Below, piece by piece: positions 30,840 to 39,323 of a stretch of 64,000 bases of DNA. Under the pieces are notes generated by a model. That model saw only the letters and a program-made list of their open reading frames with translations. It searched no databases and was not told the origin of the DNA. The DNA comes from RYN-230 sp963837515. Its GTDB lineage: Bacteria; Actinomycetota; Actinomycetes; Streptosporangiales; Streptosporangiaceae. The stretch lies in contig CAWINT010000014.1 in assembly GCA_963837515.1 (NCBI GenBank), positions 661,716 to 725,715 of the forward strand, given 5' to 3'. Made by a program: the position numbers and the translations under genes. Every line of letters starts with the position of its first letter. The stretch's first letter is position 1.

Positions 30840-31499
30840 GAGTGGGTGACGGATCGGGTCAGAACGGCGCCGACAGGCCGGCCTGACAACGTCGTCGCCG
30901 TCCTCGTCCGGCGGTGGGACGGGAACCGCCCCGCCGGCCGGGCCGGGGCCAGCCGCGTCCTCGCCAGGCGCCGGGTCATCGGCGGCCGGGTCATCGGCGG
31001 CTAGGTCATCGGCGGCCGGATCATTAGCGGCCGGGTCATCGGCAGCCATCGGCGGGCCAGGCAGCGGGTCCGACGCCCCGGGCAGGCCTTCCAGGCCGGC
31101 CGCGGCCTGGAAGCCGAGCGCGGTCCCGCCGGCTGACCGGAGCGCCCGCCGGAAGTTCGCCACCCCACGCGCCAGGTCATGTCCCACCGAGCTGGCCTCG
31201 ATCTCGACGGCCAGCCGGGACACCCCGTCCTTGTCGTACGGGCGCACCTGCAGACGGCCCTTGACCAGCACCGGCTCCCCCTTGCGCACGCAGGTCGCGA
31301 CGTTGTCGGCCAGTCCCCGCCAGCAGATCACCGTGACGAAGGAGGACGCCCCGTCCGCCCACTCACCCGTCTCGCGGTCCACCCGGCGCGGCGTGTAGCC
31401 GACCCGCAGCATCGTCATCGAGATACCGGCCTTCGTCAGGCGGAACTTCGGCTCGCGGGCTACGTACCCGGCGAGGAACACCTGGGCTTCGTTGATCAT
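30837..31499 (-). CDS. Single-stranded DNA-binding protein paralogue
   Basis: 220 residues from ATG 31499 behind AGGAGG. Residues 1-115 form an OB fold: NEAQVFLAGYVAREPKFRLT, SSFVTVICWRGLADNVATCV, VLVKGRLQVRPYDKDGVSRL. The C-terminal half is an acidic Ala/Asp/Pro repeat tail (units such as PAADD) encoded by 15-bp DNA repeats, ending basic (RRSDPIRHPL). The DDIPF-type acidic tip that recruits partners in standard SSB is absent, so this is likely an accessory SSB rather than the essential one. Confidence 0.85.
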   Translation of the reverse strand: MINEAQVFLAGYVAREPKFRLTKAGISMTMLRVGYTPRRVDRETGEWADGASSFVTVICWRGLADNVATCVRKGEPVLVKGRLQVRPYDKDGVSRLAVEIEASSVGHDLARGVANFRRALRSAGGTALGFQAAAGLEGLPGASDPLPGPPMAADDPAANDPAADDLAADDPAADDPAPGEDAAGPGPAGGAVPVPPPDEDGDDVVRPACRRRSDPIRHPL

Positions 31500-31732
31500 G
31501 CCAAGCCTCCTGGCAGCTCCTGGCGCGCCACGGCAGCGCCACCGGCGGCAACATGCCGCCGTGACGTCCACCATCACGGCCCGGTGGCACCACAACGAGA
31601 CCCGAACCAGGTTCTGGGGAGGCCGGCCCCGGAGGCGCGCATCTGTGGATGACCCGGCCCAGACTGGTGGTACCGCGTGCGAGAATCCGCCGGGCCCGCC
31701 GTAGGCGCGCGCCGGCCCGGCGGTCGCCGGGA

Positions 31733-32671
31733 TCAGGCCGCGACGAGTTCGGATGGCTCGGCGATGACGTCCACGAGGGCACCGTTGCGCATCACGGTGA
31801 TCGCCATCGGCCGGCCGATCGCGTCGGCGAACATCAGCCGCTGCAGATCCTGCGCGGTGGACACGGGCCGACCACCCGCGCTGACCAGCAGATCGCCGGC
31901 GCGCAGCCCAGCCTGGTCGGCTGGCCCGCCGGGGACCACCTCGGCCACCCGCAGCCCGGCGGGGCGGCCCACCCGCTCGGCCAGCGCGGCCGGGAGCGGC
32001 GCAGGCGCGCTGACCAGCCCGAGGTAGGCCCGCCGGACCCGGCCGTCGCGCATCAGCGCGGCGATGATGCGCCGCGTCGTCGCGTTGACCGGGACCGCCA
32101 GTCCCACGCCAACGCCGGCCACGGCGGTGTTGATGCCGACCACCCGGGCCTGGCTGTCGGCCAGCGCACCGCCGGAGTTGCCCGGGTTGAGCGCGGCGTC
32201 GGTCTGGATCACGTCCTCGATCAGCCGCGCGGCGGACGCGCTCCGGGTGGGCAGCGAGCGTCCCAGGGCGCTGACCACCCCGGCGGTGACCGTGCCCGCC
32301 AGCCCGAGTGGGTTGCCGACCGCCACCACCAGCTGGCCGACCACCAGATGGTCGGCCGCACCAAGCTCGGCCGGCGGCGGGGTCGCCCCCGTCGTGCGCA
32401 GCACCGCGAGGTCGGACAGCGGGTCGGCGCCGACCACCCGGAACGCCGCGGTCGTTCCGTCCGCGAAGGATGCCGTCCCGGCTGGCGCCCGGCCGACCAC
32501 GTGCGCGTTGGTGAGCAGGAAGCCGTCCCCGGTGAACACGACCGCCGAGCCGAGGCTCTCCCCGCTCCGGCCGGCCCGCGGTACCCGCAGGCTGGCTACC
32601 TTGCCCGTGAGCTCGGCCGCTACCCCGGCCACGAGCTGCGAGTAGCTGTCCAGCGGTTCCCGGTCTGACAT
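31733..32671 (-). CDS. Trypsin-like serine protease with PDZ domain (HtrA-like)
   Basis: 312 residues from ATG 32671 behind GGAGG. The triad is complete: His in LLTNAHVVG, Asp in DPLSDLAVLR, Ser in NPGNSGGALAD. The C-terminal PDZ domain contains LRVAEVVPGGPADQAGLRAG. Unlike typical HtrA/DegP there is no signal peptide or membrane anchor before the protease domain (MSDREPLDSYSQLVAGVAAE), so the protein appears cytoplasmic. The upstream gap (32672-32889) has a TTACA-TGA-TTACA direct repeat at about 32702-32714, of unknown meaning. Confidence 0.9.
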   Translation of the reverse strand: MSDREPLDSYSQLVAGVAAELTGKVASLRVPRAGRSGESLGSAVVFTGDGFLLTNAHVVGRAPAGTASFADGTTAAFRVVGADPLSDLAVLRTTGATPPPAELGAADHLVVGQLVVAVGNPLGLAGTVTAGVVSALGRSLPTRSASAARLIEDVIQTDAALNPGNSGGALADSQARVVGINTAVAGVGVGLAVPVNATTRRIIAALMRDGRVRRAYLGLVSAPAPLPAALAERVGRPAGLRVAEVVPGGPADQAGLRAGDLLVSAGGRPVSTAQDLQRLMFADAIGRPMAITVMRNGALVDVIAEPSELVAA

Positions 32672-32889
32672 AGCACCTCCGCTCTCAGCCGTTGCAGCCA
32701 TTACATGATTACAACGGAATGTCAGCGTAACGCCGGGCGGGCGGGCCGACGTTCCCCGGGGATTACGCCCGCAGCGGACAGCGGCCACCCCGGGGCCCAG
32801 CCAGCCGCGCGGGCACCTCGGCCGTGCCCGCCAACGCGCCGGAACCGGTCCCGGGGAGACGCCGCTGACCCGTAGCGCGCCAGCCGACG

Positions 32890-34623
32890 CTAGTCGCGGA
32901 GCGTATTCAGCTCGTGGCAGAAGCGGCTGTACTCGGCCAGCTCCTGCCGGACCGGGGCCAGCACGTACTCCTCGGCCACCTCCATCATGGCCGTCCGCAT
33001 CTGCGCTTCGACCGTGGTGCGCTCCGCCAGCGCCGCGGAGCTCACCAGGCTCATGGCCCCCGAGGCGGTGAGCCAGCCCAGCACCAGGATGGCCACGATC
33101 AGCAAAGCTACCCAGGGCAGCAGCGCGGCGTCGCTCAAGATGGCGATGGCATGGTCGGCCGCGTGGAAGACGCCGATGGCCAGGATCGCGCCGATCCAGG
33201 CCAGCCCGGTGATGGCACAGCCGAGCAGCAGTCCCTGCCATACCGCCACCGCCCGCCACCACGGTTCGACGCTGTTCTCGGCGGGCAGCGACTCGCCGAT
33301 GGCGGCGCCGAGCGCGGCGGGGATCTCGCTGCGCCGCGCTCGCGCGGCGGCGCGCACCGTGGCCGACCAGGGTTTGGGCAGCTGCGGGGCGACGTGCTCG
33401 CCGAGGTCGGTGAGCGCGTTGTCGATCTCGGCCTGCTGAGCGCCGGCCGGCCCAGCGGACACGCCGCGGAGTTCCTCCCAGAGGTTTCCCAGCCGCAGCT
33501 TTCGCACCGGGTCACGCCCCAGCACCCGGTCCACCAGCCAGGACACCGGCCAGCCGACGTAGTCCACGGCCCGCAGCTCCCGGGCGCTCTGCAGTGCCTG
33601 GCCGACCCCGGCCACCCCGGCCGCGCGCCCGAACGGTTCCGCCAGGGCGGCGGCGCTGCCCGGCGGCAGCTCGGCCGGTTCCTCGGGATCCGCGTCCTGG
33701 GCCGCCCCGCGGAGCCCGTCGTAGGGCAGGAACCGCACGGCCATCACATCGAGGTCAGCCGCGATCCGGCTGCTCGCGGCGCGCCGCTCGGTGACCGTCT
33801 CGGCCAGCAGGCCCCGCAGCTCATCCAGGCCCGCCCCGGTGCGCGCCGAAGTGACCAGCACCCGGGCATCGTGCAGCCCTTCGGATTCGAGCAGCCGGGT
33901 CAGGTCGGCGGTACAGTCATCCGCCTCCCCGGCGGTGAGCAGGTCCGCCTGGTTGAGCACCACCGCGATGACCGCGGAGTGGCCCGCCAGCGGCTTGAGG
34001 TAGCGGCTGTGCACCGCCGCGTCCGCGTACTTCTGCGGGTCGAGTACCCACACCATCAGATCCGCCAGGCCGACCAGCCGGTCGGTCTCCACCGAGGCAC
34101 CGGCTGCGACCGAGTCGTGATCCGGCAGGTCGATGAGGATGAGGCCGCGCAACGAGGATTCGCCTTCACCGAGGGCGCTGGAACGGGCGTACCGGTTCCG
34201 CGGCGGGATCCGCAGCCATTCCAGCAGCGGAGCGGCTCCGTCCATGCCCCACACGCAGGCATGCGGCTCCTTGGTGAACGGGCGGATCACCCCGACGGCC
34301 GAGAAATCGGCCCCCGCCAGCTGGTTGAACAGCGAAGACTTGCCGCTGCCGGTGCCGCCCGCCAGGACGGCCACGGTGTGGCTGGCCGACATCCGCAGCC
34401 GCTCCCCGGCCCGGGCCACGAGCTGCTCGGCCTCGGTGAGCAGCGGGACGGCGAAGCCGTCGGGGCCGCTGCGGGCCGCAGCGATCGCGGCGATCTGGGC
34501 CAGCGCGGTCAGCCGCGACGACACGTTGCCGCCGATCCCCGGTCCGGGCTGCTGCCCCGGCTCGCCCAGGCCGGGCAGCCCCGAGGTGCCCAGCCAGGTC
34601 GGCTGATACTCGCCGATGCTCAT
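32890..34623 (-). CDS. Dynamin-like GTPase with C-terminal membrane segments
   Basis: 577 residues. The G domain has an intact P-loop LAGGTGSGKSSLFNQLAG, a G3-like LILIDLPDHDSV and VLNQADLLTAGE as G4. After a helical region, two hydrophobic segments (WQGLLLGCAITGLAWIGAIL; LLPWVALLIVAILVLGWLTA) anchor it in the membrane. The start (34623) overlaps the stop of the second GTPase gene as ATGA. Two adjacent dynamin-like genes, one with membrane helices, match the DynA/DynB arrangement that stabilises FtsZ at sporulation septa in Streptomyces; homology is inferred from architecture. Confidence 0.82.
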   Translation of the reverse strand: MSIGEYQPTWLGTSGLPGLGEPGQQPGPGIGGNVSSRLTALAQIAAIAAARSGPDGFAVPLLTEAEQLVARAGERLRMSASHTVAVLAGGTGSGKSSLFNQLAGADFSAVGVIRPFTKEPHACVWGMDGAAPLLEWLRIPPRNRYARSSALGEGESSLRGLILIDLPDHDSVAAGASVETDRLVGLADLMVWVLDPQKYADAAVHSRYLKPLAGHSAVIAVVLNQADLLTAGEADDCTADLTRLLESEGLHDARVLVTSARTGAGLDELRGLLAETVTERRAASSRIAADLDVMAVRFLPYDGLRGAAQDADPEEPAELPPGSAAALAEPFGRAAGVAGVGQALQSARELRAVDYVGWPVSWLVDRVLGRDPVRKLRLGNLWEELRGVSAGPAGAQQAEIDNALTDLGEHVAPQLPKPWSATVRAAARARRSEIPAALGAAIGESLPAENSVEPWWRAVAVWQGLLLGCAITGLAWIGAILAIGVFHAADHAIAILSDAALLPWVALLIVAILVLGWLTASGAMSLVSSAALAERTTVEAQMRTAMMEVAEEYVLAPVRQELAEYSRFCHELNTLRD

Positions 34624-36686
34624 CGCGCCATCTCAAGTGAATAGGTTGCCTGGTAGAGCCGGACGGCCGCAGCATCATCCAGCGTCCCGGCCGAGTCAAT
34701 CACCTGGACGAACCGCAAGAGCTCCTCATCGAAAAGCCGGCCGATGCGGTCCCGCAGGTCAGCCCGGGCCCGGGCCCGGATGTCGCGGAGCGGCCCGGCG
34801 CCGAACAGCGACGTCAGCAGGACCTGGGGGACCGTGCCGGCGCCGTCGGCGGGCCCGCCGTCCCCGTCCTGCTGCCCCAGCATGGCCACGGTGAGCACGG
34901 TGGCCAGGGAGTCGTCGTCGAACGACATCACCCGGGCGACCGAGCGCTTGGTCACGCTCTCCGCCTGGACCAGCCGCAGCACCTGATCCTGCCAGCCGCT
35001 CACCGCCCGGGCCGCGTGAGCCGGCAGGTCGGCCGATGCCCGGGCCAGGGCCGGAGTGGCCGCGCGGAGCGGGCTGTCCGCGCCCGGCTCGTCACGGGCC
35101 GCCGGGGACGGCCCGGGTGCGCTGGCGAAGGCCAGCCCGGCGTCTACGGCGAACTGGGAGCCGCCCCACTCGTCGTCGGCGTCCCGGGCGGCGAACGCGT
35201 CCAGCAGCGCCACACCGGCCGGATGGTTGCGCCAGCGCCGGACCGATTCTTCGGCTCCCCGGTCGGCCACCGACGTCACCAGCGACTCGATACTGGCCCG
35301 CAGGGCGCTCTTGAGCGACCGGGCCCGGGCGGGCACGCCCCGCTTGCGCTGCCGGCCGCCCTGCCTGCCGCGGGGCGCCTGCAGCCCGCGCAGCAGCTCG
35401 CCGGTCCCGGCGAAGTCCTGCCAGCGGGCCAGTACCTCGCCGCGCAGCAGGGAGCCGTCCGAGAGCGCCTGATCCGCTTCGGCCAGCGCGGCGGCGTAGG
35501 CGCCTTCCACCGCGGCCCGCAGATCCGCGCGGATGGCCAGCTGGGCCTCCACCTCCGCGGCCAGCGCGGGCACCCGGGCGCGGAACGTGTCCAGCACCCC
35601 CGCCATGGTCTGGGTCAGCACCGCCACCCGCCGGTCGGCCGAGACGGCCGTCTCCTGCAACCACTCCCGGACCGGGGCGGCGGCCTCCGGCGGCAGCCGG
35701 TGGTCGCTGATCACCGTCTCGGTGATGACGAAACGCTGGTTCTCCCCCAGCTCGTTGGCCTGGAGCATGGCGCCGAAATGCTTGGTCAGCTCAGTGCTGG
35801 CGGCCGGTGGCACGCGGGACAGCACGATAGCCAGGGCTGCGCCCCGCTCCTTGGCGTACTCCAGCAGCTCCCAGACCGCCGCGTCGGCATAACGGCTCGC
35901 CGTGGTCATGAACAGCCACAGGTCCGAGGCGTCCAGGAACTGATGCGCGAACTCCCGGTGCGCCTCGACCACCGAGTCGATGTCCGGGGTGTCGAGCAAG
36001 GCCACGCCTTGCGGCATCCCCTCGTTCGCGGCCAGCACCAGCAGGCCATCCCGGCCGGAACGGGCCAGGCCCTCCTGGCGGACCCGAGGCACCGTCGGCA
36101 GGAAGACATTCTCCGCGAACCAGTCCACGTCGTCCGGGTGGCAGGCCAGCACCGGGCTGTTGGTGGTCGGGCGGCGGATGCCGGTATTGCTGACCTGCGC
36201 GCCCACGATGCTGTTGACCAGCGTCAACTTGCCGGCTCCGGTGGAGCCGACCAGGGCGACCAGGATGGGCGCCCCGGACTGGCGCACCCGGGGCAGCAGA
36301 TAGTCATCGATCTGGCTGAGCAGCTTGCGCCGTTCCTCCCGGATCGCCGCCGCGGTCTCCGTCTCGAAGACCAGGCTCGCGGCAACAATCCGGCGGCGCA
36401 GTTCGAGCAGCGCCGCCTCGAGCTGCCGGGCGTCCACGCGGCGGTGCCGCCCGGGTTCAAGATCGCCAGGCTGCGGGCCGCCAGGCTGGGCACCGTACGG
36501 CTGAGCAGCACCGGGCTGAGCAGCACCGGGCTGAGCAGCACCGGGCTGAGCAGCACCGGGTTCCGGGCGGGCGGCCGGCTGCACCTGGTCCTGGGCCGCG
36601 CCCGGCGGGATGGGGCCAGGTGCGGCCACCGCGTCCGCGCGAGCAGCGCGAACCGAGGCGGCGGCAAGGCCCTGCCCTTCCGTCAT
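34620..36686 (-). CDS. Dynamin-like GTPase with altered P-loop
   Basis: 688 residues without membrane segments. The first 80 residues are Ala/Pro/Gln-rich, including four perfect 15-bp repeats (GAAQP units). The G domain follows: LVALVGSTGAGKLTLVNSIV, where the P-loop Ser/Thr after Lys is Leu (codon TTG); the switch region VSNTGIRRPTTNSPVLACH; G3 VALLDTPDIDSVVEAHREF; and G4-like IVLSRVPPAAS. The remainder is helical. It is translationally coupled to the downstream membrane GTPase. Loss of the Mg-coordinating side chain could impair nucleotide hydrolysis while leaving a scaffold. Confidence 0.8.
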   Translation of the reverse strand: MTEGQGLAAASVRAARADAVAAPGPIPPGAAQDQVQPAARPEPGAAQPGAAQPGAAQPGAAQPYGAQPGGPQPGDLEPGRHRRVDARQLEAALLELRRRIVAASLVFETETAAAIREERRKLLSQIDDYLLPRVRQSGAPILVALVGSTGAGKLTLVNSIVGAQVSNTGIRRPTTNSPVLACHPDDVDWFAENVFLPTVPRVRQEGLARSGRDGLLVLAANEGMPQGVALLDTPDIDSVVEAHREFAHQFLDASDLWLFMTTASRYADAAVWELLEYAKERGAALAIVLSRVPPAASTELTKHFGAMLQANELGENQRFVITETVISDHRLPPEAAAPVREWLQETAVSADRRVAVLTQTMAGVLDTFRARVPALAAEVEAQLAIRADLRAAVEGAYAAALAEADQALSDGSLLRGEVLARWQDFAGTGELLRGLQAPRGRQGGRQRKRGVPARARSLKSALRASIESLVTSVADRGAEESVRRWRNHPAGVALLDAFAARDADDEWGGSQFAVDAGLAFASAPGPSPAARDEPGADSPLRAATPALARASADLPAHAARAVSGWQDQVLRLVQAESVTKRSVARVMSFDDDSLATVLTVAMLGQQDGDGGPADGAGTVPQVLLTSLFGAGPLRDIRARARADLRDRIGRLFDEELLRFVQVIDSAGTLDDAAAVRLYQATYSLEMAR
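36501..36560 (-). repeat. Four tandem 15-bp repeats in the dynamin-like gene
   Basis: CTGAGCAGCACCGGG repeats exactly at 36501, 36516, 36531 and 36546. It encodes repeated GAAQP pentapeptides in the disordered N-terminus and keeps frame. Confidence 0.9.
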
Positions 36687-36696
36687 TGCTCTCCTG

Positions 36697-38010
36697 TCAC
36701 TGCCCTTCCCGCGTCGGCATGGCTCCGGCCGGCCCCCGTGACGTGGGCACGACTACACTTTGCGCCTCGGCGTGCACTCTTCGTGAGAGTTCTGCGATCT
36801 CCACGCCGACGTTCACCACCTCACCTATCACAACAACGGCTGGGGGGCGCAGGCCGGCCTGCTTGACCGCGCCACCTACGGCGCTGAGCCCCGTGGTAAT
36901 TATGTTCTGCATGGGCAGGGTACCGTCCACAATGACCGAAACGGGAGTACCCGAATCCCGGCCGTGGCGCATTAGAGTATTGGCCACTTCCGCCAGGTTT
37001 TCCAGGCCCATGAGCAGCACCAGCGTGGCCGCCGAAACGCCCAGCTGAGCCCAGTCCACCGTGGACCGCGGGTCACCGGGCGGCAGGTGCGCGGAGATCA
37101 CGTGGAACTCCTGGCTGAGCCCCCGGTGGGTGACCGGGATTCCCGCCGCCGCGGGCACCGCCACCGCACTGGTCACCCCCGGGACCACGGTGACGGGGAT
37201 ACCCGCGGCCAGGCAGGCCAGGACCTCCTCGCCACCGCGCCCGAACACGAAGGGATCACCGCCTTTCAGCCGGACCACCGCCCGGCCCTGCTGGGCCCGG
37301 CCCACCAGCACGTCGTTGATGTCCTGCTGCGCCATGCCCCGGCCGCGCGGGATCTTGGCCGCGTCGACCACCTCAACGTCCGGCGCCAGTTCGTCGAGCA
37401 GCGACCGCGGCGCCAGCCGGTCGGCTATCACCACGTCGGCTTCGGCCAGCAACTGACGGCCGCGGACGGTGATCAGCCCGGGGTCCCCGGGACCGCCGCC
37501 GACCAGCGCGACCCGCCCGCCGCCGCGCCGCCGGCGGCGGGCGCTGAGCTGGCCGGACTGCAGCCCGGCCAGGACCTCGTCCCGGATGCCCGCGCTGCGC
37601 CGCGGGTCACCGCTCACCACGCCGAACCGGACGTCCCCCGCCTGCCCAGAGGCCGGTGTCCAGGCGGCGGACGCCGCGGCGTCGTCGGCCCGTACCGACC
37701 AGATCCCGGCCTGCTCGGCCGCGGCGGTCACCGCCCCGTTCACCGCCGGGTCGTCGGTGCAGGCGCAGACCAGCCACGCCCCGGTGCAGTCACCCGGCTG
37801 GTAGCGGCGAGGGTGCCAGCCTGCCCGGCCCGCCTGGATCAGGTCATGCAGCGCCGGGGTCACCTCGGGGGACACCACCTCCACCCGCGCGCCCGCGTCC
37901 AGCAGCGCGGGGACGCGCCGGGCCGCCACCGACCCGCCGCCGACGACCAGCACGCGCCGCCCGCTGAGCCGGAGCGCAAGCAGATAGGGCGCAGCCACAC
38001 CGGCGACCAT
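36697..38010 (-). CDS. cysG: Bifunctional precorrin-2 dehydrogenase/uroporphyrinogen-III C-methyltransferase
   Basis: 437 residues from ATG 38010, with AAGGAGG upstream. Residues 1-160 are the NAD-dependent dehydrogenase/chelatase module (LSGRRVLVVGGGSVAARRVP). Residues 170-420 are the SAM-dependent methyltransferase: VALVGGGPGDPGLITVRGRQ, VVRLKGGDPFVFGRGGEEVL, GVTSAVAVPAAAGIPVTHRG. It makes precorrin-2 and sirohydrochlorin, feeding siroheme and, with cobH and cobQ in this window, B12. No cobalamin riboswitch is recognisable in the 156 bp upstream. Confidence 0.93.
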   Translation of the reverse strand: MVAGVAAPYLLALRLSGRRVLVVGGGSVAARRVPALLDAGARVEVVSPEVTPALHDLIQAGRAGWHPRRYQPGDCTGAWLVCACTDDPAVNGAVTAAAEQAGIWSVRADDAAASAAWTPASGQAGDVRFGVVSGDPRRSAGIRDEVLAGLQSGQLSARRRRRGGGRVALVGGGPGDPGLITVRGRQLLAEADVVIADRLAPRSLLDELAPDVEVVDAAKIPRGRGMAQQDINDVLVGRAQQGRAVVRLKGGDPFVFGRGGEEVLACLAAGIPVTVVPGVTSAVAVPAAAGIPVTHRGLSQEFHVISAHLPPGDPRSTVDWAQLGVSAATLVLLMGLENLAEVANTLMRHGRDSGTPVSVIVDGTLPMQNIITTGLSAVGGAVKQAGLRPPAVVVIGEVVNVGVEIAELSRRVHAEAQSVVVPTSRGPAGAMPTREGQ

Positions 38011-38166
38011 GGCGGTCCGCCCTCCTTAGCCTCCCGGCTGGGCCGCGCCCAGCGGTGCCAGCGGGCTGGCGGCCGGCCCCAGGCAGCGTGCTACCGGGAA
38101 GCCCGGCCTGACACCCGGCCTTCCCCCCGTCCCGAGCGTATCCGGATCCGGGCCGGTCCCGGCACC

Positions 38167-38838
38167 TCATGAGCCGGGCAGCCGCCCGGCGAGCCCGGCC
38201 CGCGCCAGATGGAGCCGTACCGCGGCAGCCGCGTCCGCGGTGGCCCCCGCCGGGTAGTCCAGCGCGGCATCCGCCAGCGCGCAGAACGCAGCCGCGGCCA
38301 CGGTCGGTCCGCCCTTTTCCGAGATGTTGCTCAGCGCGGGCAACCCGCTGGCGCGCAGCGCATCCTTGGCCTCCGCGGCCCCGGCCAGCCCGACGGGCAC
38401 GCCGATGACCAGCGACGGCTGGACGTTCCTGAACATGAGCTCGTCGAGGGCCGCCGCCGTTCCGCCGACCAGCCACACCGCCCCGGGGCCGGCCTCGCCG
38501 AACGCCAGCCGGACCGCGGCCGCCGGGCGGCTGATCCCCGCCGTCCGGGCCAGCCGCACGGTCAGCCCGTCCTCGCTCTTGCAGACGACCGGGTACCCGC
38601 TGACCCCGGCGGCCACCGCGGCGGTGTCCGCCACCACCGGCGCCCCGGCGGCGAGCGCCGCGACCGCGGCGGCCAGCACCGCCTCCTCGCCGGCCAGGTC
38701 GGTCGCGTAGTCGAAGTCGGCGCTGGCCACGATGACGTGCTCCGCCACCGCGCGGCTCAGCGGCGCCAGGCGGCTGAGATCGATACGCGACCGCAGGATC
38801 TGGTAGGCCTCCGGCAGCCCGTCGCCCGGCACCGGCAT
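38167..38838 (-). CDS. cobH: Precorrin-8X methylmutase (CobH/CbiC family), catalytic His apparently absent
   Basis: 223 residues from ATG 38838 (MPVPGDGLPEAYQILRSRID); GTG 38847 behind AAGGGG is an alternative start. The fold is typical: RIDLSRLAPLSRAVAEHVIV, SADFDYATDL, AALAAGAPVVADTAAVAAGV, LVIGVPVGLAGAAEAKDALR, LPALSNISEKGGPTVAAAA. In family members the residue after VI in the ERVIHSAAD-type segment is the His that shuttles the proton in the 1,5-methyl shift; here it reads EHVIVASAD, with Val in that place and a His three residues earlier. It could be a divergent active enzyme or an impaired one. Its neighbour is cysG, 156 bp downstream. Confidence 0.8.
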   Translation of the reverse strand: MPVPGDGLPEAYQILRSRIDLSRLAPLSRAVAEHVIVASADFDYATDLAGEEAVLAAAVAALAAGAPVVADTAAVAAGVSGYPVVCKSEDGLTVRLARTAGISRPAAAVRLAFGEAGPGAVWLVGGTAAALDELMFRNVQPSLVIGVPVGLAGAAEAKDALRASGLPALSNISEKGGPTVAAAAFCALADAALDYPAGATADAAAAVRLHLARAGLAGRLPGS

Positions 38839-39323
38839 CCCGCCCACGACCGACCCCTTCCCGCCCATCCCGCGCCTGCGCCGGCCCCGGCACCGCCCGG
38901 CCCGGGGCAACGCCGCGGCACCGGCCCGGCCGCCACGCCCGGGTCCGCCCCGCCAGCATGGCACAGGCCGCCAGCCGAGACTTTCATGATCGGTCCGAGG
39001 ATGGGCGGCGCACCGCTACACTGACCAGGCACGCCCGTGGCTGCGTCCCCCGGCGGCCCGGCGGCGCCGTGAGCCGCCTGGCGATCGGGCGTCAGCGGGA
39101 ATTGCCGGGGCACTGCTGTGTCCAGCCGACGCCGGTCACCGGTAAGTCCCGGCTCGCTGAATTCCCGGCCTCCTTTCAGGAAGTTCCCAGGGTGGCGCGG
39201 GAGGGAGCTAGCTGGATCCGGTACGACGGTTCCTGAACTGACCGGCACGCACGCGAATGGAGAGTAGATGGGCGCCGAGGCCACAGGGGCGGATAGCCGC
39301 GCACGCGGGGCGAAGGCAGCATC
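38839..39323. other. Divergent 485-bp intergenic region with a possible coupled upstream ORF
   Basis: This gap separates cobH (minus) and the glycosyltransferase (plus). No riboswitch consensus is recognised. A 19-codon ORF (39268-39327, plus strand, beginning MGAEATGADS) starts after GGAGAG and its TGA overlaps the glycosyltransferase ATG as ATGA. The glycosyltransferase's own ribosome site (GAAGGC) is weak, so coupling through the small ORF is possible. The rest shows nothing I can name. Confidence 0.3.

Noticed and set aside
38011..38166. Second cobalamin riboswitch upstream of cysG or cobH
   Set aside because: No CCGCAAC-type core or B12 box could be found on the minus strand here or in 38839-39323.
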